A stretch of 64,000 bases of DNA. Origin: Pseudobutyrivibrio xylanivorans (GTDB lineage Bacteria; Bacillota; Clostridia; Lachnospirales; Lachnospiraceae). Under the pieces are notes generated by a model that was not told the DNA's origin, searched no databases, and was given only the letters and a program-made list of their open reading frames with translations. The stretch spans positions 682,001-746,000 of the forward strand of contig NZ_VTVE01000001.1 of the NCBI RefSeq assembly GCF_010906925.1, read 5' to 3'. Made by a program: the position numbers and the translations under genes. The number at the start of each line of letters is the position of its first letter. Position 1 is the first letter of the stretch. Positions 37,180 to 45,524 of the stretch are shown here, piece by piece.

Positions 37180-37395
37180 ATGGTTAGAAAAAAAGCTAAT
37201 CCAGACAGGAGCATATGTGTAGCCTGTGGAGTCTGTGTAGGACAGTGTCCTAAGGGCGCAATATCAATATATAAAGGCTGCTATGCTTTTGTTGATACTG
37301 AAAAATGTGTTGGATGTGGTTTATGCGAAAAGGCATGTCCAGCAAATGCGATTTGTTTGGTAGAAAGTGATTCGGAGGTGACAAATGGCAAATAG
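37180..37395 (+). CDS. 2[4Fe-4S] ferredoxin
   Basis: A 71-aa ferredoxin with two complete cluster motifs, CVACGVCVGQCP and CVGCGLCEKACP. Basic N-terminus, no membrane segment, so cytoplasmic. Its stop overlaps the next start (10-bp overlap), implying co-production with the NapH-like membrane protein, to which it may pass electrons. The ribosome site (GAAAGGTG) is about 15 bp from the ATG, a longer gap than usual. Confidence 0.92.
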   Translation: MVRKKANPDRSICVACGVCVGQCPKGAISIYKGCYAFVDTEKCVGCGLCEKACPANAICLVESDSEVTNGK

Positions 37396-37972
37396 TAATA
37401 AGAAACACTGGTACAGTTACCTTTGGATTTGGTCAATAGTATATTTTGCATTAGGATTTTTCAATATCTTATTTGCATGGCTTGGAATGATTGATTTTAT
37501 TTTGCCTTTGATTTTTGCAATAGTAGGTGGCAACAAATGGTTCTGCAACAATATGTGCGGACGTGGACAGCTGTTTTGGGTGTTAGGTAGAAATCTAGGA
37601 TGTTCAAGAAAAAAGCCGGCTCCTAAGTGGGTGGCTTCAAAATGGTTTAGATATGGCTTCTTAGCATTTTTCCTAACTATGTTTGGAACCATGGTGTTTA
37701 ACACATACCTAGTATTTACAGGGGCTGGTACTTTAAAGAAGGCAATTAAGCTTTTCTGGACTTTTAAAGTTCCATGGCAATGGGCATATTCAGGAAGCAT
37801 TTTCCCTGACTGGGTGGCTCAGTTTGGATTTGGATTCTATAGTTTAATGCTTACATCCACACTTATTGGCTTGATTTTTATGGTTCTATATAAAGAACGT
37901 ACCTGGTGTTCATTCTGCCCAATGGGCACTATGACTCAGGGAATATGTCAGATAAAAGCAAGAGAAAAATAG
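37385..37972 (+). CDS. NapH/NosR-like 4Fe-4S membrane protein
   Basis: A 195-aa membrane protein with about four to five helices. CNNMCGRGQ in a loop and CSFCPMGTMTQGIC near the C-terminus are the Cys clusters typical of NapH/NosR/RnfD-like quinol or membrane electron carriers. Placed between ferredoxin and the CoA-disulfide reductase, it probably links soluble ferredoxin and a membrane redox pool. The substrate system is not identified. It ends 10 bp before the next gene. Confidence 0.85.
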   Translation: MANSNKKHWYSYLWIWSIVYFALGFFNILFAWLGMIDFILPLIFAIVGGNKWFCNNMCGRGQLFWVLGRNLGCSRKKPAPKWVASKWFRYGFLAFFLTMFGTMVFNTYLVFTGAGTLKKAIKLFWTFKVPWQWAYSGSIFPDWVAQFGFGFYSLMLTSTLIGLIFMVLYKERTWCSFCPMGTMTQGICQIKAREK

Positions 37973-37982
37973 GAGGTAGGTT

Positions 37983-39674
37983 TTGGGAAAGACAGTTATT
38001 ATCGGTGGTGTAGCTGCAGGTGCAAGCGCAGCAGCTCGCCTTAGAAGATTAAAAGAAAATGAAGAAATAATACTTTTTGAAAGAGGAGAGTATATTTCAT
38101 ACGCTAATTGTGGTTTACCTTACCATGTGGGAAATGTAATTGAAAATCGTAGTGATCTTTTGGTTACAAAAAAAGAAATGATGGAGAGCAGATACGCTAT
38201 TGATGTAAGAATTAATAGCGAAGTAACATCTATTAATCGTGATTCAAAAAGTGTTCACGTGGTTACAAAGGATGGTCAGGAATATGATGAATCCTATGAT
38301 AATTTAGTAATTGCCACAGGATCTTCACCAGTTCGACCTGCAATTTCTGGAATTGATTCACCTAAAGTGAAGACTCTTTGGACTGTGCCAGACACAGATG
38401 AGATTAAGAAATATATTAAGGAAAATAGTGTTAAATCAGCTACGGTTATTGGTGGAGGATTTATTGGACTTGAAATGGCAGAAAATATCTATGGGCTTGG
38501 TATTGATGTGACAATAGTAGAGGCTTCAAATCAGGTAATGGCACCAGTTGACTACGAGATGGCTCTGCTTTTGAATGAGAACATTCGTGACAATGGAGTA
38601 AAATTAATTGTCAAAGATGGGGTTGATAGCTTTGAGGACACTTCAGAGGAAATCAAAGTAAAGCTTTCAAGCGGAAAGACTGTTTTGTCAGAGCTTGTGA
38701 TTCTTTCTATTGGTGTAAAACCAAACAGCAAGTTAGCTGCTGATGCTGGACTAGCTCTTAATGAAAAAGGCGGAATAATCGTTGATAGTCACATGAGAAC
38801 AGAAGATGAGTCAATCTATGCAGCTGGAGACGTAGTTGAAGTAGAAGATTTTATTTTTAAAGATAAAACAATGGTTCCACTTGCAGGACCTGCAAATAAG
38901 CAGGGAAGAATTGTAGCTGATAATATTGCAGGACTAGACTCAACTTATACAGGAACACAAGGCTCATCAGTTGTAAAAGTCTTTGATTTAAATGTGGCAA
39001 CAACAGGAGCAAATGAGAAGGCTCTTGTAAGAAGAGGGCTTGTAAGAGATAAGGATTATACATCAGTGATTCTAACTCAAAATTCTCATGCAGGATATTA
39101 TCCAGGGGCAAAGCCTATGATCATAAAGCTTCTTTTCTCTATAGATGGAAAGAAAATCTATGGTGGACAAATCGTAGGAAAAGATGGAGTGGATAAGCGT
39201 ATAGATACACTTGGTACAGCGATTAGATTTGGTGCTACAGTAAAGGATTTGACAAATTTAGAACTTGCTTACGCACCACCATTTACTTCTGGAAAAGACC
39301 CTATAAATATGGCAGGTTTTGTAGCTGAAAATGTAGTAAATGGGCTTGTAAAACAGGCTGTATGGAATGAGGCAGATACTGATAAGGAATCAGTTGTTTT
39401 AGATGTTAGAGAACAGGCTGAGCTTGATGTTTTTGCTATTGACGGTGCTGTTAATATTCCTCTTGGTCAGTTAAGAAAACGTATAAACGAATTGGACAAG
39501 AATAAGAAGTATATCGTCCTTTGTGCAATAGGTGTGCGTGCTTATAATGCCTATAGAATTCTTGCACAAAATGGTTTTGAGAATATTAAGCTTTATCCAG
39601 CTGGAGTTAGATTCTATTCTTCGACCCATAGAAACTTTGAGGAAGTTAATGATGAATTTGTTTGTAAATACTAG
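37983..39674 (+). CDS. CoA-disulfide reductase fused to rhodanese domain
   Basis: A 563-aa FAD-dependent pyridine nucleotide-disulfide oxidoreductase with C-terminal rhodanese (residues about 465-555). IIGGVAAGASAAARLRRL is the FAD motif; the single active-site Cys43 in YANCGLPYHVG is the CoADR signature; the rhodanese loop has Cys in VLCAIGVRAYNAYRIL. Fusions of this form reduce CoA persulfides or coenzyme A disulfide and process sulfane sulfur. The start is TTG 37983 behind AGGAGGTAGG. Main role in a redox/sulfur stress response controlled by the HxlR regulator is inferred. Confidence 0.93.
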   Translation: MGKTVIIGGVAAGASAAARLRRLKENEEIILFERGEYISYANCGLPYHVGNVIENRSDLLVTKKEMMESRYAIDVRINSEVTSINRDSKSVHVVTKDGQEYDESYDNLVIATGSSPVRPAISGIDSPKVKTLWTVPDTDEIKKYIKENSVKSATVIGGGFIGLEMAENIYGLGIDVTIVEASNQVMAPVDYEMALLLNENIRDNGVKLIVKDGVDSFEDTSEEIKVKLSSGKTVLSELVILSIGVKPNSKLAADAGLALNEKGGIIVDSHMRTEDESIYAAGDVVEVEDFIFKDKTMVPLAGPANKQGRIVADNIAGLDSTYTGTQGSSVVKVFDLNVATTGANEKALVRRGLVRDKDYTSVILTQNSHAGYYPGAKPMIIKLLFSIDGKKIYGGQIVGKDGVDKRIDTLGTAIRFGATVKDLTNLELAYAPPFTSGKDPINMAGFVAENVVNGLVKQAVWNEADTDKESVVLDVREQAELDVFAIDGAVNIPLGQLRKRINELDKNKKYIVLCAIGVRAYNAYRILAQNGFENIKLYPAGVRFYSSTHRNFEEVNDEFVCKY

Positions 39675-39719
39675 AATTGTTTGTATAAATTATTATCCTT
39701 AAATAATCATTTATAGAAG

Positions 39720-39748
39720 AAGGACTTCGATTATTGAAGTCCTTTTTT
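39720..39748 (+). terminator. Terminator after the CoADR-rhodanese gene
   Basis: AAGGACTTC (39720-39728) pairs with GAAGTCCTT (39736-39744), ending in TTTTTT. Closes the HxlR-controlled operon. Confidence 0.9.
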
Positions 39749-39856
39749 ACTTTTTATAAATAATGTTGCATAGATTTATGATTATGTGTATTATACTATG
39801 TAGTACAGATGGTACAGTTGGCTGATTATATAGATTTTATTTATAAAGAGGGAATA

Positions 39857-40531
39857 ATGGATAGAAGTTATAGGTATTACGATTACAACGATGATTACTA
39901 CAGACGCCGCCGGATTGCAGCTAAAAGAAAGCGCAGACGTCGTAGAAGAATGATACTGTTAGTAATTGAGTTTTTAATATTAGTAGGATTTGGATATTTA
40001 GGATTACAGTTTTTTAAGCCGGAAGAAAAAATAGATAGACTTGAGGTGGCAAAGGAGTCTGAGATACCTGATTGGATTACAGTGGATATTATTGACGAGG
40101 GCAATCCATCAAGAACAGGCTTGCCATTAGATGGGGTTAATAATATAGTGGTCCACTATGTAGGCAATCCAGGTACTACCGCTGAGCAAAATAGAAATTT
40201 TTATAATCAAGATGATTCTGATGTATGCTCACATTTTGTTGTGGGAATGGATGGAACTATTATTATGTGCGTTCCTCTTGATGAGCGTTCATCTGCAAGT
40301 AACGATAGAAATCACGACACTATTTCTATAGAGGTTTGTCATCCTAGAGTAGACGGTGAATTTACTGATGAATCCTATGATGCATTGATTAAGCTTGTAG
40401 ATTGGCTTTTGGATGAGTTTCATATGACACCGGATGATGTAATCAGACATTATGATGTTACTGGAAAAGAGTGTCCTCTTTATTTTGTACAACATCCAGA
40501 TGCTTGGGAGAAATTTAAGGAAGATTTGTAG
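39857..40531 (+). CDS. N-acetylmuramoyl-L-alanine amidase (amidase_2)
   Basis: About 224 aa: a Tyr/Arg-rich cytoplasmic N-terminus (RSYRYYDYNDDYYRRRR), one membrane helix (MILLVIEFLILVGFGYLGLQFF), then an amidase_2 domain cutting peptide stems from peptidoglycan. Zinc ligands are visible as His in NIVVHYVGNPG, His in DVIRHYDVTGKECP and the following Cys. ATG 39857 follows AGAGGGAATA. Membrane-anchored, so it acts on its own cell wall. Confidence 0.88.
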   Translation: MDRSYRYYDYNDDYYRRRRIAAKRKRRRRRRMILLVIEFLILVGFGYLGLQFFKPEEKIDRLEVAKESEIPDWITVDIIDEGNPSRTGLPLDGVNNIVVHYVGNPGTTAEQNRNFYNQDDSDVCSHFVVGMDGTIIMCVPLDERSSASNDRNHDTISIEVCHPRVDGEFTDESYDALIKLVDWLLDEFHMTPDDVIRHYDVTGKECPLYFVQHPDAWEKFKEDL

Positions 40532-40575
40532 TATAATTTTCATTGATAGTAAATTATTTACAAGGATAGATATCA

Positions 40576-41493
40576 ATGAACAAATCTCAGGCGAGAAAGA
40601 TTCTCGGGTTAGATGGCTCAGAGAATGAGCGAGAAGTAAAAAAGAAATATCGCAAACTTATGCATAATCATCATCCAGATAGCAGCGGCTCATCAGATGG
40701 TGAGATGGCAGCGAAAATAAATACTGCCTATGAGCTTATAATGAAAAGCTTTGATGGTGGAATAGTAACGACTTCTAGCAAGAGCAAGAAGTCTAAAAAG
40801 AAAAATTGGAATGCAAAAGAAAACAAGAATGCCTACTGTGTTAGACCTATTTTTCATGAGGTTGAGGATTTTGATGGCAACAGTATTGGGACCATTGAAA
40901 TCGCCCGTGGCAAGTACGTTTGGACAAAGGACGAGGAGTTTTCTTTATTTTTAAAAAGTCTATATGAGACCAGCAAGGAACTGCTTGAAAATGCAAGACC
41001 TACATTATTCTTTCAAGTTCCAGATGTGATAAAGCAAAAGTATCTAGCAGACCTTACATATCTGCTAACAGGTCAGTTTATTGATAGCACTTTGACCTTG
41101 AAGGAATTAGGAGTGCTTGATATTGATGCTTACAAGATATCTGCAATGGTTGAGCTGGGAGCTGATGTTGCAGTTCCCAAGGATGGCACTACGCTTTATC
41201 CTGCTGGTATTTCTAATCATCGTCTTTATCTTAGAAACAAGGTGTCAGAGATCGTAGGATATCTTAGTTTCAAGGATGATAGGCTCTATTATGTTATAAT
41301 CCCTTTATTAGAACAAAAGCGAGCTCAAGTGAAAATGGTAGTTGCTGATAAGACCCTTAAGTCTAGAACTAGAAAGCGATATGTTGATTTAGATTTATGG
41401 ATTAGGCTGATTGATGCGGAGACATCAGCAGTTGAGAGCACTAATTTAAAAATAGATGAGTTATTGAAAAAATACGGCAAAGAAGGATTCTGA
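40576..41493 (+). CDS. J-domain protein with unknown C-terminal region
   Basis: A 305-aa protein with an N-terminal J domain (residues about 1-60: ARKILGLDGSENEREVKKKYRKLMHNHHPDSSGSS) including the invariant HPD. The remaining 240 residues contain no Gly/Phe or zinc region as in DnaJ, and instead a large domain with no family I recognise (WNAKENKNAYCVRPIFHEVEDFD...). It should recruit DnaK for an unknown client. Confidence 0.85.
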   Translation: MNKSQARKILGLDGSENEREVKKKYRKLMHNHHPDSSGSSDGEMAAKINTAYELIMKSFDGGIVTTSSKSKKSKKKNWNAKENKNAYCVRPIFHEVEDFDGNSIGTIEIARGKYVWTKDEEFSLFLKSLYETSKELLENARPTLFFQVPDVIKQKYLADLTYLLTGQFIDSTLTLKELGVLDIDAYKISAMVELGADVAVPKDGTTLYPAGISNHRLYLRNKVSEIVGYLSFKDDRLYYVIIPLLEQKRAQVKMVVADKTLKSRTRKRYVDLDLWIRLIDAETSAVESTNLKIDELLKKYGKEGF

Positions 41494-41533
41494 TTTGAGG
41501 CTTGTGTTGAAATAACTATTGGTAGAGGAGAAT

Positions 41534-41854
41534 ATGGATTTTAAAACTCTTGAAGAGAAAATTGAAGAATTAAATCATATTAATCCAAATGCAAGCCATG
41601 CAAGTTGGGAAAGATATATGCGCTTATATCATTTGATTTATGAGGCACTTCTTGAGATGGAAAGCAAAGGGGTAATTGCTATTTTTCCAAAAGAGAAAAG
41701 CCTGGGTTATTTAGAAGAACTGCTTATAAATGATGGACCAGAGTTTTCCTATACATTTATATTTTGGAAGAGATTTAGATTTTGGAAGAAGTACAAAATC
41801 GGTGTGTGTGTTAGAGGATTACCTATATGCAGGCCATTGTCAACTGATGATTAA
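41534..41854 (+). CDS. Hypothetical protein, 106 aa
   Basis: Starts MDFKTLEEKIEELN behind AGAGGAG at 41524-41530. Largely helical, mildly acidic N-terminus and a basic aromatic C-terminus (FIFWKRFRFWKKYKIG). No recognised family. Thirty-eight bp before the next small gene, so the two may be co-transcribed. Confidence 0.65.
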   Translation: MDFKTLEEKIEELNHINPNASHASWERYMRLYHLIYEALLEMESKGVIAIFPKEKSLGYLEELLINDGPEFSYTFIFWKRFRFWKKYKIGVCVRGLPICRPLSTDD

Positions 41855-41892
41855 GGAAATATGTTTCAGAATAAATAAAAGGGAGAGTTGAG

Positions 41893-42198
41893 ATGTCACA
41901 GGAAAGACCTAGAAAATCTCCGCTTAGCAAGGAGCTTTATAGCACACTTGTGGAGGATGGTTATTCAATTGAGTTCGCCACATTGATAACTGATAATCTA
42001 AATACTGATTTTACTGCCGGTAGGATGCTTGGATATTTGGCACACTATGACCATCTGCCAGAGGTGGAGATAGCTGATGAGATGTTAGCAATACTTTCAG
42101 ATAGAAAGCAGATTATGGATAAAAAGGCTGCTGAAAGTTACAATGCTGCCTGGAACAACTATAGGCAGGCAGGAATATTTGATGATATTGATGAATAG
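41893..42198 (+). CDS. Hypothetical protein, 101 aa
   Basis: A 101-aa, helix-rich acidic protein (SKELYSTLVEDGYSIEFATLITDNLNTDFTAGRMLGYL...EMLAILSDRKQIMDKKAAESYN). GGGAGAG before the start and a strong terminator directly after it support a real gene. No family recognised. Confidence 0.7.
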   Translation: MSQERPRKSPLSKELYSTLVEDGYSIEFATLITDNLNTDFTAGRMLGYLAHYDHLPEVEIADEMLAILSDRKQIMDKKAAESYNAAWNNYRQAGIFDDIDE

Positions 42199-42206
42199 AT
42201 TGATTG

Positions 42207-42230
42207 GACCAGCTGAGGCTGGTCTTTTTT
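42207..42230 (+). terminator. Terminator after the 101-aa gene
   Basis: GACCAGC (42207-42213) pairs with GCTGGTC (42218-42224), loop TGAG, then six T. Confidence 0.93.
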
Positions 42231-42351
42231 GTTGGAGAAATATTAATGAGAAAAATGTGATATGTAATTAGGATAAATGGTTAGATATATCTAACTGAGT
42301 GTAGTAATATATAATTAGTTTTTACAAATAGAATTATGTGAGGAGAAATAC

Positions 42352-42551
42352 ATGAAAAAATTATCATCTAAACAAAAGATATTAATGGGTTGTGTATCAA
42401 TGATTCTTGCCATTATCGGTGATTATTTACTTGGATTTGGTACATTTAATGTATCCACAGCACCAGATATGCGTATAGGGGAATTCAGTGGAATGTAATT
42501 GCAGATTGGAGACTTGCAGTATCATTAACCAAAGATACTAGAGAAAATTAA
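42352..42551 (+). pseudogene. Frameshifted relic of a small membrane protein
   Basis: The frame from 42352 reads MKKLSSKQKILMGCVSMIL-AIIGDYLLGFGTFNVSTAPDMRIGEFSGM (48 aa), with a stop at 42496. The next frame, from about 42483, continues WNVIADWRLAVSLTKDTREN. A hydrophobic segment followed by a conserved-looking WNVIADWRLAV joins naturally across a one-base shift, so this looks like the first fifth of a multi-pass protein (I suspect the DUF6796 type) after frameshift and truncation. AGGAGAA still precedes the ATG, so a 48-aa remnant may be translated. Confidence 0.6.
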
Positions 42552-42569
42552 CTGTACAGAGAGGAAAAA

Positions 42570-43214
42570 ATGAAGACATCAAAGGAATACAAGGATTTAA
42601 CAATAAAAGAATTTACCAAAGCAGCAGACATTTATGAGTCAGGTGATGCGGGTATTTATGAGATATGTAAGGAAGGCTATCCTTATATTGCATCTGAACT
42701 TGAAAAAGAAGAATATGAAGATTTGTTGGATTGTGGTTGTGGCACCGGTCCAATGATATCTCTTTTATATGAGAAGGATTCCAGTAAAAAATATACAGGA
42801 CTTGATATTACACCGAGAATGATTGAGGTGGCAAAGAATAAAAATCTAGAGGGTGTCAACTGGGTTGTGGGAGATTGTGAGAATCTTCCCTTTGAAGAAA
42901 ATAGTTTTGATGCAATCATTTGCTCAAATAGTTTTCATCATTATCCTAATCCAGAGAAATTTTTTGAGAGCGCTAAAAGGGTATTAAGACCAGGCGGAAG
43001 GCTAATTTTACAAGATTACACTGCTCCAAAATTTATCCTTTGGATTATGAACCATACGGAGATGCCTTTAGCTAATTTAATGGGCCATGGAGATGTAGGG
43101 GCCTATTCATTAGATCAGGTTCAGCAGTTTTGCGATTTGGTTGATTTGAAGGTTGAGAAGCTTAATAGGGAAAAGAAAATGCGTTTACATCTTGTTGCCA
43201 GAAAGAAGGTATAA
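42570..43214 (+). CDS. SAM-dependent methyltransferase (UbiE-like fold)
   Basis: A 214-aa class I methyltransferase. Motif I is LLDCGCGTGPMISLLYE, motif II/post-I TGLDITPRMIEVAKNK, and VVGDCENLPFEENSFDAIICSNSFHHYPNPEKFFESAKRVLRPGGRLIL covers the remaining SAM and post-motif regions. Small-molecule target unknown. The stop is 3 bp before the ATC-hydrolase-like gene, so both are translated from one message. Confidence 0.9.
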   Translation: MKTSKEYKDLTIKEFTKAADIYESGDAGIYEICKEGYPYIASELEKEEYEDLLDCGCGTGPMISLLYEKDSSKKYTGLDITPRMIEVAKNKNLEGVNWVVGDCENLPFEENSFDAIICSNSFHHYPNPEKFFESAKRVLRPGGRLILQDYTAPKFILWIMNHTEMPLANLMGHGDVGAYSLDQVQQFCDLVDLKVEKLNREKKMRLHLVARKKV

Positions 43215-43217
43215 AAT

Positions 43218-43862
43218 ATGATGAAATATACAGGAACGTACATAACACTATTTCCAATACTTCTACGTAAGCATCTTGCAAGGCAGTTTGGAAAAGGGGT
43301 TACAAAAAAAGCTATTAGAGGAGCAAAGCCAATTTATAAGCAGATGCTACAGAAGTGTGATGATATTGGCTTTGATAATCCTATGGCCAGCAATATTTAC
43401 ATGTGCTTTGTATTTTTGGCAATATGGGAAGCATCAGAGGGGGCTATAGACTTAGAGGGATATAGAGCAGTAATTAAAAATTTCATGACTAGTTTTCCTG
43501 TCAGCAAGTTTTTAGCAAATGGAGATATTAATGATCCTAATACTTTGGCCCTTGCCAAGGAAAAGTTTCACAAAATGCAAGAATGGGCAGATGCACATCC
43601 GGAATATAGGGACAAAACCTGGGATTTTAATTTTGATGAAACAAAGCATAAAGATGGTAGCTATTATCATTTTACAAGATGTCCGATAGAGGATTTTGCA
43701 AGAAAGAATGGATATTTAGAAATACTGCCAGTGTGTTGTGAGATGGACTATTACCTTACAGAGGCTAAGCATGGTGTCCTTCATAGAGACTACACCCTAG
43801 CAACAGGGGGCAAAATATGTGATTACTGGATTGTTCCTGATAAAATAACGAATCCTAGATGA
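43218..43862 (+). CDS. ATC-hydrolase-like protein (L-2-amino-thiazoline-4-carboxylate)
   Basis: A 214-aa protein with the pattern FTRCPIEDFARKNGYLEILPVCCEMDYYLTEAKHGVLHRDYTLATGGKICDYWI, matching the C-terminal domain of L-2-amino-thiazoline-4-carboxylic acid hydrolases (Cys, Asp, His and Gly in the usual spacing). The N-terminal helical half is typical. Such proteins often sit with methyltransferases in clostridia; activity on thiazolines here is untested. Confidence 0.75.
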   Translation: MMKYTGTYITLFPILLRKHLARQFGKGVTKKAIRGAKPIYKQMLQKCDDIGFDNPMASNIYMCFVFLAIWEASEGAIDLEGYRAVIKNFMTSFPVSKFLANGDINDPNTLALAKEKFHKMQEWADAHPEYRDKTWDFNFDETKHKDGSYYHFTRCPIEDFARKNGYLEILPVCCEMDYYLTEAKHGVLHRDYTLATGGKICDYWIVPDKITNPR

Positions 43863-43914
43863 AAATTATTGATGTAGTATGTTATTATATGTATGCGTTT
43901 ATCAATGATAAATT

Positions 43915-43948
43915 AACCTCATGCAGTCTTAGATTGCATGAGGTTTTT
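43915..43948 (+). terminator. Hairpin with T tract just before the C_GCAxxG_C_C gene
   Basis: AACCTCATGCA (43915-43925) pairs with TGCATGAGGTT (43935-43945) followed by T. It is 15 bp before the next start codon, close enough to act either as the end of the previous operon or as an attenuator of the next gene. Confidence 0.8.
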
Positions 43949-43962
43949 AAAAGGAGTTTTTT

Positions 43963-44337
43963 ATGGAAAGAAAAGAATTAGCTGTTGAATTAAAGCATAA
44001 TGGATGCAACTGTTGTCAGGCTGTACTATTAGCATTTAAGGATGAGCTTGGATATTCGGAAGAAGAATTAAAAAAGATGGGCGCATCATTTGGTGTAGGA
44101 ATGGGCTGCATGGAGGCTACATGCGGAGCTCTTATTGGAGTCCAGATGATTCTGGGAATGAAGAAATATGAGGGCAAGCCAATACTTAGGGATGCTGCTA
44201 CATTGGCTAAGGATTTCGCTGAGACATGCGGAGCTACAATTTGCAAGGATTTAAAAGGCGTTGAGACTGGCGTTGTGAAATGCGAATGCGACGACTGCGT
44301 AAGAAATGCAGTAGAGGTTTTATTAAGAAATTCTTAA
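43963..44337 (+). CDS. C_GCAxxG_C_C family Cys-rich protein
   Basis: A 124-aa protein of the C_GCAxxG_C_C family: an N-terminal HNGCNCCQAVLLAF, then FGVGMGCMEATCGALIGVQMILG and a C-terminal CGATICKDLKG...CECDDCVRNA. These Cys-rich proteins are assumed to be redox or metal-binding. Single-gene unit between two hairpins with AAAAGGAG before its start. Confidence 0.9.
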   Translation: MERKELAVELKHNGCNCCQAVLLAFKDELGYSEEELKKMGASFGVGMGCMEATCGALIGVQMILGMKKYEGKPILRDAATLAKDFAETCGATICKDLKGVETGVVKCECDDCVRNAVEVLLRNS

Positions 44338-44355
44338 ATTAAATAATGATTGTCT

Positions 44356-44378
44356 AAAGCTCGCATTTTGCGAGCTTT
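44356..44378 (+). terminator. Terminator after the C_GCAxxG_C_C gene
   Basis: AAAGCTCGC (44356-44364) pairs with GCGAGCTTT (44370-44378), loop ATTTT. Confidence 0.85.
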
Positions 44379-44450
44379 ATTTATATACTATAATTTAGTA
44401 CAGATATAAGAACGTAAGGAGTAGCGTATATATTTAAGTGGGGTAATGGG

Positions 44451-45002
44451 ATGGTTTTGTTTATAAACGCATGTGTGCGAGCTGAGTCTAGGACGCTACA
44501 GCTTGCAAAGGCACAACTTGCGCGGATTTCAGATGATTATATTGAGATTAAGTTGGTGGATGTGACATTTCCAAAGATTGATGAGTCATTTCTAACAAAA
44601 AGGGATAGTCTTATTGCAAATAAGAAATTTGATGATGACTTATTTGCTATGGCTCGGCAGTTTGCAGCTGCGGATACCATTGTTATAGCTGCGCCATATT
44701 GGGACTTGTCATTTCCAGCTATGGTGAAGCAGTACTTAGAGTTTATTAATGTAGTAGGGATTACGTTTGAGTACACAGATGATGGAATACCAAGGGGATT
44801 ATGTAAGGCTAATAAGCTATATTATGTCATGACAGCTGGCGGAAATTTTGTTCCTGAAGATTTTGGATATGGATATGTTAAGACACTTTGCCAAAGTTTC
44901 TATGGTATTAAAGATGTAGAGCTTATCAGCGCAACAGGACTGGATGTATATGGGGCTGATGTATCTCTTATTCTTAATGAAGCGGTTAATAAAATTAAAT
45001 AA
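44451..45002 (+). CDS. Flavodoxin-fold NAD(P)H oxidoreductase (AcpD/NQO type)
   Basis: A 183-aa flavodoxin-fold protein. INACVRAESRTLQLAKA is the FMN phosphate-binding start, and DTIVIAAPYWDLSFPAMVKQYLEFINVVGITFEY carries the second FMN region typical of AzoR/NQO-like reductases. Reduces quinones, azo compounds or similar; target unknown. The start at 44451 follows GGGGTAATGGG. Confidence 0.9.
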   Translation: MVLFINACVRAESRTLQLAKAQLARISDDYIEIKLVDVTFPKIDESFLTKRDSLIANKKFDDDLFAMARQFAAADTIVIAAPYWDLSFPAMVKQYLEFINVVGITFEYTDDGIPRGLCKANKLYYVMTAGGNFVPEDFGYGYVKTLCQSFYGIKDVELISATGLDVYGADVSLILNEAVNKIK

Positions 45003-45029
45003 TTATATAGTGTATTGAGGAGGTAAGTT

Positions 45030-45524
45030 ATGAACACTTTTGTAGATGCTCTTTTGAGTGAAAAGCCAGGAAGAATCCCTGAGGAGTATGACTGGTTTAA
45101 GAAGCTGATTGGTGATTGGGACTGTGATTATTATGACGAGCTTGATGGGAAGAAACGTCATGTTAAGGGAGAGTGGATTTTTAGAAGAGTGCTAGAAGGA
45201 ATAGGCATTCAGGATATTTTCATTTTTCCGTCTCGAGAGACTAGAGACAATAATCCCCAGCCTGATGGTGAATACGGAACATCTCTCAGAATTTTCAACA
45301 AAAATGATGATTGCTATGATGTTGTGTATACCTGTGAGGGGATAATGAAGAGGCTTACTTTTAGAAAAGAAGATGATAGGCTTGTGGGAAAAGTCCTTGA
45401 TGAGGAAAGTACATATTGGATTTTTTCTGACATCACAGATACTGGTTTTCACTGGGAATATGTGATGATAGATAAGGATGGATCTTGCAATTTAGTATGT
45501 GAGATTTTTGGGAGTAGAGTTTAG
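45030..45524 (+). CDS. Hypothetical DUF1579-like protein
   Basis: A 164-aa protein of beta-rich character: WFKKLIGDWDCDYYDELDGKKRHVKGEWIFRRVLEGIGIQDIFIFPSRETRDN resembles the DUF1579/lipocalin-like start, and alternating strands follow. GGAGG precedes the ATG. Directly followed by the membrane-protein gene (0-bp gap), so they form one unit. Function unknown. Confidence 0.7.
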   Translation: MNTFVDALLSEKPGRIPEEYDWFKKLIGDWDCDYYDELDGKKRHVKGEWIFRRVLEGIGIQDIFIFPSRETRDNNPQPDGEYGTSLRIFNKNDDCYDVVYTCEGIMKRLTFRKEDDRLVGKVLDEESTYWIFSDITDTGFHWEYVMIDKDGSCNLVCEIFGSRV

